Below are positions 16,934-23,984 of a DNA stretch of 64,000 nt, piece by piece (the first letter of the stretch is position 1; each line of letters begins with the position of its first letter). Origin of the DNA: Aldehydirespirator sp965205155 (GTDB lineage: Bacteria > Actinomycetota > Acidimicrobiia > Acidimicrobiales > Aldehydirespiratoraceae); NCBI GenBank assembly GCA_965205155.1, contig OZ242033.1:2542001-2606000 (forward strand). The letters are read 5' to 3'. The position numbers and the translations under genes were made by a program. The notes under the pieces were generated by a model. The model saw only the letters and a program-made list of their open reading frames with translations, searched no databases and was not told where the DNA came from.

Positions 16934-16955
16934 TGTCACATGGCTCTGGGACGAT
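16934..16955 (+). promoter_or_regulatory. Weaker PafBC-type element before 16962
   Basis: TGTCA, 11 nt, GACGAT, ending 6 nt before the ATG. The spacing fits the other copies. The ACC core is absent and the -10 box is poor. Confidence 0.3.
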
Positions 16956-16961
16956 GGGGGC

Positions 16962-17483
16962 ATGTACAGAGTCCGTGTGCTTGCGAGACGCGCGATGGTG
17001 CTGGCCGACTCGCTTCGGTTGCAGGTGCTCAGACCGTTCCGCCCCCGGATGGACCGCGAGACGGCTAAGGCGTTGCCCGGTGCCATCTACAAAGGTGTCG
17101 AAGCCGAGCGCTACGCGCACGGGATGACTCGCTGGCAAGACAGCGGCTACGACGACCGGCTGTTCCCGTACGTATGGCCCGACGAGGGCACCCAGCGCAA
17201 CTACGACCTCTACGACGCGTGGGCGAACCGCGGCTATGAGGACGACTCGGAGTTCTGGCCGCCGCGCACTCTTCGGGGGCGGCTGCTGCACGGCATGCAG
17301 CCCGACGGCAAGCCGGCCGTGTCGAGGGAGGGGTGGGACGGCTACGAGCCGGATCTCAGCCGGCTGACGGTGTGGGGCATCAATGGCGACTTGTACGACG
17401 AGCTGGCCGAGCGGGGCACGCTCGGCACCCGCCGGGTCGCCAGGAAGGCCCGACCCGGCGACCCGTACGGCGGCCCGATCTAG
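16962..17483 (+). CDS. Hypothetical protein upstream of phosphatase and ADP-ribosylglycohydrolase
   Basis: A 173-residue protein, basic N terminus (YRVRVLARRAMVLADSLRLQ), then aromatic-rich segments (YDDRLFPYVWPDEGTQRNYD, YEDDSEFWPP, GWDGYEPDLSRLTVWGING). The family is not recognised. It is followed after 48 nt by a tyrosine phosphatase and a DraG-type hydrolase on the same strand. The ATG lies only 6 nt after the candidate -10 box, suggesting a leaderless mRNA. Confidence 0.5.
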   Translation: MYRVRVLARRAMVLADSLRLQVLRPFRPRMDRETAKALPGAIYKGVEAERYAHGMTRWQDSGYDDRLFPYVWPDEGTQRNYDLYDAWANRGYEDDSEFWPPRTLRGRLLHGMQPDGKPAVSREGWDGYEPDLSRLTVWGINGDLYDELAERGTLGTRRVARKARPGDPYGGPI

Positions 17484-17531
17484 CGTTGGGCGCGTCGGGG
17501 CGGCACAGTGAGGCACAGTGAGAAGGTGAAC

Positions 17532-18077
17532 ATGAGCGCATCTGGCAGCGTTGATCGGCCGATGGCGAACGCGTACTGGGTGGTGCCGGGCCGGTTCGCG
17601 GCGGGGGAGTACCCGGGGGCGTGGCGTCGCAGGGAGGCCGCTGGCCGGTTGCGGACCCTGCTGCGGGCCGGCATCGACCACTTCGTCGACCTGACCCGGC
17701 CGGCCGACGGCCTGGAGCCGTACGCGCAGGTCGCGCTGGAGCAGGGGCGGGCCGAGGGTGTGGAGGTCCGGTGGGAGCATCACCCGGTCGTCGACATGTC
17801 GGTGCCTCGCAGCCCTGCGGAGATGACGGCCATCCTCGACGCCGTCGACGGCGCCCTGGACGGCGGCAGGACGGTGTATGTCCACTGCTGGGGCGGGATC
17901 GGCCGCACCGGGACCGTGGTCGGCTGCTGGCTGGTGCGCCACGGGCTCACCGGCGACGGGGCCCTGGAGCAGATCGCCGAGTGGTGGCAGCACGTGGAGA
18001 AGAGCGTGCGGGTCCCCCGTTCCCCGCAGACGCATGAGCAGCGGGAGTACATACGCCGCTGGCGCGAGCAGCCGTGA
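17532..18077 (+). CDS. Tyrosine/dual-specificity phosphatase-like protein
   Basis: 181 residues from ATG 17532, chosen because GAGAAGG lies 6 nt upstream. The phosphatase P-loop is VYVHCWGGIGRTGTVVGCWL (Cx5R, near residues 117-127). The general-acid loop is probably HHPVVDMSVP, with the Asp about 40 residues earlier. The fold starts NAYWVVPGRFAAGEYPG. It may act on phosphotyrosine or phosphorylated small molecules. The stop overlaps the next GTG (GTGA), so it is tightly coupled to an ADP-ribosylglycohydrolase, and such phosphatase/DraG pairs recur in bacteria. Confidence 0.82.
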   Translation: MSASGSVDRPMANAYWVVPGRFAAGEYPGAWRRREAAGRLRTLLRAGIDHFVDLTRPADGLEPYAQVALEQGRAEGVEVRWEHHPVVDMSVPRSPAEMTAILDAVDGALDGGRTVYVHCWGGIGRTGTVVGCWLVRHGLTGDGALEQIAEWWQHVEKSVRVPRSPQTHEQREYIRRWREQP

Positions 18078-19036
18078 GCGGTGCTGCTGCGGCGCCGGCC
18101 GGTGAGCCGACGACCCGGGACCGGTTCCGGGGCTGCCTGCTGGGGCTGGCGGTCGGCGACGCGCTGGGCACCACCCTGGAGTTCCGACCGCCCGGCACCT
18201 TCGAGCCGATCGACGACATGGTCGGCGGCGGGCCGTTCCGCCTGGAGCCCGGCCAGTGGACCGACGACACGTCGATGGCGCTGTGCCTGGCCGAGAGCCT
18301 GCTCGAGTGCGGCGGGTTCGACGCGGCGGACCAGATGCAGCGCTACGTCCGCTGGTGGCGCGAGGGCTACATGTCCTCGACGGGGTCCTGCTTCGACATC
18401 GGCAACACCGTGAGCGCCGCGCTGGCCCGGTTCGTCGAGGACGGCAACCCGTACGCCGGGTCCACCGATCCGTACAGCGCCGGCAACGGTTCACTGATGC
18501 GGCTCGCGCCGGTGCCGATGTACTACGCGAGCGACGCGGCCGAGGCCATCGCCATGGCCGCTGAGAGTTCCAGGACCACTCACCAGGCGCAGGAAGCAGT
18601 CGACGCCTGCCGCTACTTCGCAGGCCTGCTGGTCGGCGCCCTGCATGGCGTCGACAAGGCAACGCTCCTATCGCTGGCCTACTGCCCTGTAGACGGGCTA
18701 TGGGAGAGCGAGCCACTGGCTGAGCAGATCGCTCGGGTCGCCGGAGGATCGTTCAAGGACCGCAACCCACCAGGCATCAGGGGCACCGGCTACGTAGTCC
18801 GGTCGCTAGAAGCGGCCCTGTGGGCCTTCCACCGTTCCGACAGCTTCCGCGAAGGTGCTCTGCTAGCCGTCAACCTTGGCGACGACGCTGACACCACCGG
18901 CGCGATCTACGGTCAGATCGCCGGCGCCCACTACGGAGCGCAGACGATCCCAGCACCCTGGCGCCAGAAGCTTGCGATGGCACCCGAGATCACATCACTA
19001 GCTGACCAGCTCCCCGACCAAGACACGATGCCCTGA
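18074..19036 (+). CDS. ADP-ribosylglycohydrolase (DraG family)
   Basis: A 320-residue all-helical hydrolase. RFRGCLLGLAVGDALGTTLE is the N-terminal signature. GQWTDDTSMALCLAESLLE carries the TDD metal ligands, SAGNGSLMRLAPVP follows, and NLGDDADTTGAIYGQIAGA carries the second D-x-D-T metal site. Members remove ADP-ribose from arginine, DNA or RNA ends using two Mg ions. No ADP-ribosyltransferase is visible nearby. The last 450 nt have lower GC than the first half, suggesting a recombination boundary. Confidence 0.88.
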   Translation: MSGAAAAPAGEPTTRDRFRGCLLGLAVGDALGTTLEFRPPGTFEPIDDMVGGGPFRLEPGQWTDDTSMALCLAESLLECGGFDAADQMQRYVRWWREGYMSSTGSCFDIGNTVSAALARFVEDGNPYAGSTDPYSAGNGSLMRLAPVPMYYASDAAEAIAMAAESSRTTHQAQEAVDACRYFAGLLVGALHGVDKATLLSLAYCPVDGLWESEPLAEQIARVAGGSFKDRNPPGIRGTGYVVRSLEAALWAFHRSDSFREGALLAVNLGDDADTTGAIYGQIAGAHYGAQTIPAPWRQKLAMAPEITSLADQLPDQDTMP

Positions 19037-19059
19037 GTCAGGAAGCACCCGCTTGCCCG

Positions 19060-20136
19060 TCAGCTAAGCCCTCTTCGGGGTCTGCGCCGCTCCCAGATCT
19101 CATCGATGTCCAATTCGGGAAGGCGTTCCTTCAATAGGTCAAGGGCCTTTGGGCTGTACCGCTTGTAGACGGCTCGACCGATGCGGATCTCCTTGAAGTA
19201 CTCCGGATCTGACCGGAGATCGAGTTCCAGGATCACGGTGAGCAACTTGTTTCGGCCTACTCCTGTCTTGTTGGCCAGGTCTTGGAGGCCGAGAGTGTAG
19301 AAGTCCAACTCGTTCACCCGTTTCAGAGCGACGATCGCGACGCCGGGTTCGTCGGATGCAGAAACCGCTCGAATGGGCGTCGCGTCCTCGCTCTTCACGA
19401 TGCGGAGGGAGAATGGAATCCCACCGCCGTCCGGATCGAGGCGAAGAGCCGCGATGCCCGGAAAGATCTCGGTCCAGTGTGTACCCGCTGCGATCTGGTT
19501 GAGGATCTTGTCAAGCTCGCCATCGCCGGGTTGCACCCTCTCGCCGTTGATGGAGCCCTCCATGATCGCGAGTCCACGAGCTTGGGCTCTCGCCTCGACC
19601 CTCCGGCGCTTTCTGGGTTCCAGTAGCGAGGAGATCTGTTCGATCTCACTCGTCATGAGCAGACCTAGCTCCTGGGGTGGGTTCGCGGTGACCGGAAGAA
19701 CTCGCGCCGGTAGGTGGTCGGAGAGGGGCTCGTCGAACACCAAATCGAGGAGGTCCGCGAAGAGCGTGACGCCAGCTTGCGCGTGGAGATAGAGCTGCTG
19801 CTCAGAGAGTTCCAGTAGGTAGTGGTGGGCGGCATCTCTCAACGCGTTGATTGTCTGAAGTGTGAGTGCCTGCTCGTCTGACAGAAACCGGAGCGTGCCG
19901 TCGCTCAAGCCCTTGCGAACGCAGGCGTCGAAACCAATGGTCTGCTTCGCGCGACGTTCGCGAATCCGGCCTCCTCGATGCACGATTGCAGCCTTTAGGA
20001 GCATCTCGAATGCATGATCCATCAGGATCAGCACCGAGTCGGCTCGTGCGCGCTCGACCGGACGGTTGAAGAACTCGATCGACAGGATCAGCGAGTCGAC
20101 AGCTTTGCCGTGCAGCAGGCGCGCTTCCTTCTTCAC
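19060..20136 (-). CDS. DUF3644-type HEPN-like protein
   Basis: A 358-residue protein. Its N-terminal half matches what I know of DUF3644: DSLILSIEFFNRPVERARAD, LMDHAFEMLLKAAIVHRGG, then TINALRDAAHHYLLELSEQQ with an R-x4-H motif of HEPN RNase style. The C-terminal part has a winged-helix appearance (LGLQDLANKTGVGRNKLLTV) and ends in a basic tail. DUF3644 genes are frequent in defence islands and are thought to be RNases or abortive-infection effectors. It runs opposite to its neighbours, with its own AT-rich upstream region. Confidence 0.7.
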   Translation of the reverse strand: MKKEARLLHGKAVDSLILSIEFFNRPVERARADSVLILMDHAFEMLLKAAIVHRGGRIRERRAKQTIGFDACVRKGLSDGTLRFLSDEQALTLQTINALRDAAHHYLLELSEQQLYLHAQAGVTLFADLLDLVFDEPLSDHLPARVLPVTANPPQELGLLMTSEIEQISSLLEPRKRRRVEARAQARGLAIMEGSINGERVQPGDGELDKILNQIAAGTHWTEIFPGIAALRLDPDGGGIPFSLRIVKSEDATPIRAVSASDEPGVAIVALKRVNELDFYTLGLQDLANKTGVGRNKLLTVILELDLRSDPEYFKEIRIGRAVYKRYSPKALDLLKERLPELDIDEIWERRRPRRGLS

Positions 20137-20245
20137 TGAACCATTCTCGCGACTTCAAAGATTCTGACCGCGATGGCGGCTTCTGATGACTCTAGAGATA
20201 CTCCTGCCATAGAACCCGCAATTGACGAGGGACTAATAAATATCC

Positions 20246-20261
20246 TAGTATAATAATACTA
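20246..20261. promoter_or_regulatory. Operator/-10 region of the XRE operon
   Basis: TAGTAT-AATA-ATACTA is a perfect palindrome containing the -10 box TATAAT (20249-20254). Its last base is the A of the ATG at 20261. Transcription would begin at or just after the start codon, so the mRNA is leaderless, and a repressor bound here blocks RNA polymerase. The obvious candidate is the XRE protein encoded immediately downstream. Confidence 0.6.
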
Positions 20262-20518
20262 TGTCCAAGCCGGCGGCAACCAGCGAGGAACGCAAACGAG
20301 GCGCTGCTCTCGGTGAGGCACTCCAGACCGAGCGGGAATCGAAGAATCGCTCGCAGGCGCAGCTCGCAAGGACGGCGAACGTGTCAGTTGACAACCTCCG
20401 CCGCATTGAGCAGGGACGGGTCGCGAACCCAGGCGTGTTCACCGTGGCCGCGATCGCCGACGCACTCGGCAAGCCCCTCACCTATTTCGTAAGGCCACGG
20501 AGGGGAGGGCGCTCGTGA
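20261..20518 (+). CDS. XRE-family transcriptional regulator
   Basis: An 85-residue single-domain Cro/C1-type helix-turn-helix protein: GEALQTERESKNRSQAQLAR, TANVSVDNLRRIEQGRVANP, then AAIADALGKPLTYFV. It overlaps the glycosylase gene by 4 nt (GTGA). As first gene of the operon, with a palindrome on its own start, it is very probably the autorepressor controlling the glycosylase/QueC operon. Confidence 0.85.
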   Translation: MSKPAATSEERKRGAALGEALQTERESKNRSQAQLARTANVSVDNLRRIEQGRVANPGVFTVAAIADALGKPLTYFVRPRRGGRS

Positions 20519-21267
20519 CCGGCAGCGTCCTCGTCGATCCCTTAGCTGATCCGCATTGCGGGCGAGATAGCAGAGACCACCTTCACTTCTCTGTGGAGCG
20601 TGAAGATTGGAAGGTCGAATGGGGGCGCTTCGACGCTTTCGGAACGGCTGCCTATTGGGTCGACCAGACCGTGCGTGGAATGTACGCGAACAAGGTAGCA
20701 GCGATAGCTCGCGGAGCGGATGTGCTGTCAGAGACACTGTTCTGTCTGCTCGGCGGGTTCGGCGTTACGGCTGAGTCAGCACGGTCGGCGCATCGGGCCG
20801 TGCGCAGCCTCTTGGACGACCAGACAAGGCCTACGGCCGAAGATGTTGAGGCCGTGCTTAGGCGTCCGCTACCTGACGGCTCCGGCCACTACCGCTTTCC
20901 GCGGCAACGAGCGGCCCGCGTTGCTTCTGCAGTGGCTCAACTTCAAGCCGACGATCCTCCTCGGGATCCCCTGCTGCTCCGCGACTACATGCTGAGCCTC
21001 GATGGAGTCGGCCCGAAGACTGCGGCCTGGATTGTGCGAAATGTCACGGGTAGCACCGACTTGGCCATAATCGATGTCTGGCTCGTGCGAGCGCTAACGC
21101 GGATAGGTGTGTTCTTGCCGGAGTGGCGGGTGGAGCGGCACTACGACCGATATGAAGCTGCCTTCCTCCAGTATGCGGCTCATGGCAACGTGTCACCAGG
21201 CGCCCTTGACCTGTGCATCTGGGAGCAGGCCCGTACGGTCGGCCACTCTCAATTCTCCGCGACCTAG
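20515..21267 (+). CDS. HhH-GPD DNA glycosylase/lyase, OGG-like
   Basis: A 250-residue helix-hairpin-helix-GPD protein. The HhH is MLSLDGVGPKTAAWIVRNVT (about residues 158-178) with a lysine where OGG-type bifunctional glycosylases have their Schiff-base Lys (near 168). The catalytic Asp is in AIIDVWLVRAL (near 187). There is no C-terminal FeS cluster, so it is not endonuclease III. OGG-like proteins occur as Cap11 beside QueC-like Cap9 in type IV CBASS, and here it again sits with a QueC-domain protein. Likely DNA or nucleoside base excision in an immune context rather than housekeeping repair. Confidence 0.75.
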   Translation: MTGSVLVDPLADPHCGRDSRDHLHFSVEREDWKVEWGRFDAFGTAAYWVDQTVRGMYANKVAAIARGADVLSETLFCLLGGFGVTAESARSAHRAVRSLLDDQTRPTAEDVEAVLRRPLPDGSGHYRFPRQRAARVASAVAQLQADDPPRDPLLLRDYMLSLDGVGPKTAAWIVRNVTGSTDLAIIDVWLVRALTRIGVFLPEWRVERHYDRYEAAFLQYAAHGNVSPGALDLCIWEQARTVGHSQFSAT

Positions 21268-21299
21268 CCTTTACCTCCCCGAGAGAAAGTCGAGCGACA

Positions 21300-21857
21300 A
21301 TGGGAGGATCTTCAAGCGATCAGTATTGGTCTTCTAGACACTCGGGCGCTGGTGGCCAGGAGGACGAAGAAGACTGCTTCTTGCTCCAGCCGCTCGAGAC
21401 GCTGCAGATGGCTCGCAACGGGCCCCTCCAGGCTCCAGGTGCCGTGTTGGAGGTGCTCAAGGTTCAGGCTGGTGCAGGTACAGCAGTGGCAGCGGTTGAC
21501 GACGACGGTGAGATCGTTGGGACCATTCTCAACCAGGCGGCTCAGCTCCTGCGCTGCATGAATCAGGGTGTCGCATACGTCGCGGACGTGCTCGACTCGA
21601 CCGCCGATGTGAACAGTGTCAGGGTCAGGCCGTCTGATATAGCCCGCGCCGCAGGAACCTATGGAGTCGACGGAGAAGCAACAGAAGGTTCATTCTCGGT
21701 CGAGGTCGAGAATCCCGACAGGGCAACGGATGTCCTCGCAGGACCCAACACGATCTCTCGGGAGAGCATTTGCGAGCTTCGGTCGTTGCTTCGAGTCTCC
21801 GTGCAGTTCGAGGCTCGCGTGGAGACGTCGGGAGCAGCAACAGTCGTCGTCCGATGA
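21300..21857 (+). CDS. Small MGGSSS-starting protein, QatB-like by position and N terminus
   Basis: 185 residues from ATG 21300; the open frame extends to 21213, but ATG with CGACAATGGG context after the glycosylase stop fits better. It starts MGGSSSDQYWSSRHSGAGG, a flexible Gly/Ser leader. A compact domain follows (LLQPLETLQMARNGPLQAPG, AVAAVDDDGEIVGTILNQAA) and a beta-rich end. No Pfam-type domain is recognised. QatB proteins, partners of the QueC-like QatC, also begin with MG and small residues as I recall. That resemblance, plus the 4-nt overlap with the QueC fusion gene, is the only basis for the comparison. Confidence 0.5.
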   Translation: MGGSSSDQYWSSRHSGAGGQEDEEDCFLLQPLETLQMARNGPLQAPGAVLEVLKVQAGAGTAVAAVDDDGEIVGTILNQAAQLLRCMNQGVAYVADVLDSTADVNSVRVRPSDIARAAGTYGVDGEATEGSFSVEVENPDRATDVLAGPNTISRESICELRSLLRVSVQFEARVETSGAATVVVR

Positions 21858-23662
21858 CCGCCGTAGTTGTTGGTGGGGCCTACCGCGAGACTTGCCGCGA
21901 ACCAGATATCGATCGATTCCTTGGCTCAGGGGTCCGGGCCGCGGCGGTGATGGACGGCACGATTGAGTTCCTTATGACCGCCGCCTGCGAGGACGACTTG
22001 GAGCTATGTCGTGGTGTGCTCGATTCAACAACCGTCAAGGCGACGGCGCGGCAGCGGACAATCGAGTTCGCCTATGACACGCCGCTAAGCCCGCCGCACG
22101 TGGTCATTGATCCCGCAGACCGCTGGGTGGAGATGCCGACCATCCAGGCAGAAGACGCTGTCGTGTTCGGCATGGTTGAGGCACGTCCTGTCGTACATAC
22201 CAAGAGAGCCATTGTTGATCCACAACACTCAATGTCATTGGACGATATCTGCTCAACAGTCAGCGCAAGTGAACTCGTGGTCGTCGCCAACCGACAAGAA
22301 ACCCACAAGCTCACCGGGCATAGGGACTTGCGGTCGGCGGCTCGCCTCATACAGGACCGCACCGGAGCAATAGCCGTAGTCATCAAGTGTGGAGCGCATG
22401 GCGCTCTCGTCCTTGTGGCCGACAACGCGACTCAGGGTGTTCCGGCATATGCGACCGAGGAAGTCTCTCCGATCGGGTCTGGCGACGTATTCACCGCAGC
22501 CTTGGCGGCTCATTACTTTGAACACGGAGATCTCTATGAGTCCGCTCACGCGGCGTCCAAGCGCACTGCTGCGTACGCGTGGAAGTCACAACTGGGCCTG
22601 ATCGATCTGGCCGATCTAGCAAGGCCCCTCCCTACTCCGACCCGGCGATCCGTTCAGGAGCCTCCAATGGTGTACGTGGCAGGTTCCTTCGAAAATCCTG
22701 AACAACGTTGGTCCGTCGACACGATTGCCAGTGGCATTGCTGACATTGGGGGCCGTCCTCTATCGCCGCTTCGTGATTTCGGACCTAAGGGTGATCCAAG
22801 GGAAACTGCCGAGAAGGATCTCGATGCACTCGATGCTTGTGACGCAGTCGTGCTCTTAGCCGATGTCGCTCGAACAGGTCCCTTCTTCGAAGCAGGGTGG
22901 GCTGCCTGCATCGGGCTGCCGATCATCGTCGTAAGCAGCGATAAGGATGAGACCCGATTCACGATGCTTCGAGGCACCGGAGCCACAGTCGTGTCTGATC
23001 TTCCAACCGCGGCTTATAAGTCGGTCTGGGCAGCCATTGAGCATCAGCAGGCTGCCAGGCGGGCGGGTAGTCTGCTGATGCTCTCAGGGGGGCTCGACTC
23101 GGCTGCTATCGCCGCCGTAGAGAAGCCAGAATGTGCGCTCTTTGTGGACTACGGCCAGGCCGCGGCGCAGTCCGAGCGGTCCGCTGCGCAGGCTGTTGCG
23201 GAACACCTCTCCATCGATTTGGAAGAACTGACGATCGACTTATCTGCTCTCGGCTCTGGCATATTGACCACGACCCCCCAAGTTGCGCACGCCCCAACGC
23301 CGGAGTGGTTCCCGCTCAGGAACCAGTTTCTATTGACGATTGGTGCCGCTTACGCGGCGAAGCACGGCCTGCATGCAGTCATCCTCGGATTGGTGGCCGG
23401 CGACGATGAGCGACACGCTGACAACACTGCTCGGTTTATCGCCTCTATCAATGCTCTCGTGTTCGATCAGGAGCATCACATTCGCATTCTCGCTCCGTAC
23501 GCGAGGACACCTCCCCACGAACTGTTGATTGGGTGCGGCCTTGCGAACGAGATCCTTCAGCAGACCGTCTCCTGTTACGCCGGCAACAGCGAGTGCGGTG
23601 AGTGTGCTGGCTGCCGCCGCCGTAGAGGCGTCCTTGAGAGAGCATTCCCGTCGCCAACGTGA
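21854..23662 (+). CDS. PfkB kinase - nucleoside deoxyribosyltransferase - QueC triple fusion
   Basis: A 602-residue three-domain protein. Residues about 1-285 have the PfkB sugar/nucleoside-kinase fold, with VVVANRQETHKLTG, VVIKCGAHGALVLVAD and the anion-hole motif SPIGSGDVFTAALA. Residues about 300-395 are nucleoside 2-deoxyribosyltransferase-like: MVYVAGSFENPEQRW, LDACDAVVLLADVARTGPFFEAGWA, with the catalytic Glu in the last motif. Residues about 410-602 are a QueC-like synthase: LLMLSGGLDSAAIAA is the PP-loop, and CYAGNSECGECAGCRRR is the four-Cys zinc site. QueC makes preQ0 from carboxydeazaguanine. Here the context (OGG-like glycosylase, small MGGSSS protein, XRE) points to immunity rather than queuosine synthesis. 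Start chosen by the ATGA overlap at 21854. Confidence 0.85.
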   Translation: MTAVVVGGAYRETCREPDIDRFLGSGVRAAAVMDGTIEFLMTAACEDDLELCRGVLDSTTVKATARQRTIEFAYDTPLSPPHVVIDPADRWVEMPTIQAEDAVVFGMVEARPVVHTKRAIVDPQHSMSLDDICSTVSASELVVVANRQETHKLTGHRDLRSAARLIQDRTGAIAVVIKCGAHGALVLVADNATQGVPAYATEEVSPIGSGDVFTAALAAHYFEHGDLYESAHAASKRTAAYAWKSQLGLIDLADLARPLPTPTRRSVQEPPMVYVAGSFENPEQRWSVDTIASGIADIGGRPLSPLRDFGPKGDPRETAEKDLDALDACDAVVLLADVARTGPFFEAGWAACIGLPIIVVSSDKDETRFTMLRGTGATVVSDLPTAAYKSVWAAIEHQQAARRAGSLLMLSGGLDSAAIAAVEKPECALFVDYGQAAAQSERSAAQAVAEHLSIDLEELTIDLSALGSGILTTTPQVAHAPTPEWFPLRNQFLLTIGAAYAAKHGLHAVILGLVAGDDERHADNTARFIASINALVFDQEHHIRILAPYARTPPHELLIGCGLANEILQQTVSCYAGNSECGECAGCRRRRGVLERAFPSPT

Positions 23663-23831
23663 CTACTCGGCAGAGTCTGTCGCGTTGATGCCGTCCGGTG
23701 AGTTACGCAAGTAATCCCGAGTACGCCAAGCGCTCAAGCTGCCAATTGCCCATCTCGGCCCACGGCCTCGCCGACCAGGGCCCGCTCGACGCCGAGGCCG
23801 CCTTGGCCGTGCTATATTGCCGATCAATCTT

Positions 23832-23881
23832 CCCCGCCGTCCACCATCGCTTCGTCGGTGGTGCACTGGCGGGGCTTTCTT
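23832..23881 (+). terminator. Rho-independent terminator of the QueC-fusion operon
   Basis: CCCCGCC (23832-23838) pairs with GGCGGGG (23868-23874), with an inner CCACC/GGTGG pairing, followed by CTTTCTT. It closes the 20261-23662 operon. The non-coding gap 23663-23984 otherwise holds only the promoter element that follows. Confidence 0.65.
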
Positions 23882-23882
23882 G

Positions 23883-23904
23883 TGTCATACGGGATGCGTA
23901 CCCT
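23883..23904 (+). promoter_or_regulatory. Candidate PafBC-type promoter for the SNF2-DUF3883 gene
   Basis: TGTCA, 11 nt beginning TAC, then TACCCT, about 80 nt before the GTG start and directly after the terminator. Confidence 0.5.
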
Positions 23905-23984
23905 GCTGTCGGATTGAATCGCCGCTTTGGCGGCCGGGAGCGGACAGCGATGTGTAGTGAGAGTCGAAGCGAGGAGTCGGCGGC

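Noticed and set aside
16764..18716. A 650-codon minus-strand open frame
   Set aside because: It is antisense to the phosphatase, DraG and 16962 genes, has Arg/Pro-rich low-complexity composition and no domain. It is a shadow of high-GC coding DNA.
20515..21267. Calling the glycosylase endonuclease III (nth)
   Set aside because: There is no C-terminal Cys4 iron-sulfur motif, and the Lys/Asp arrangement and length are closer to OGG-type enzymes.
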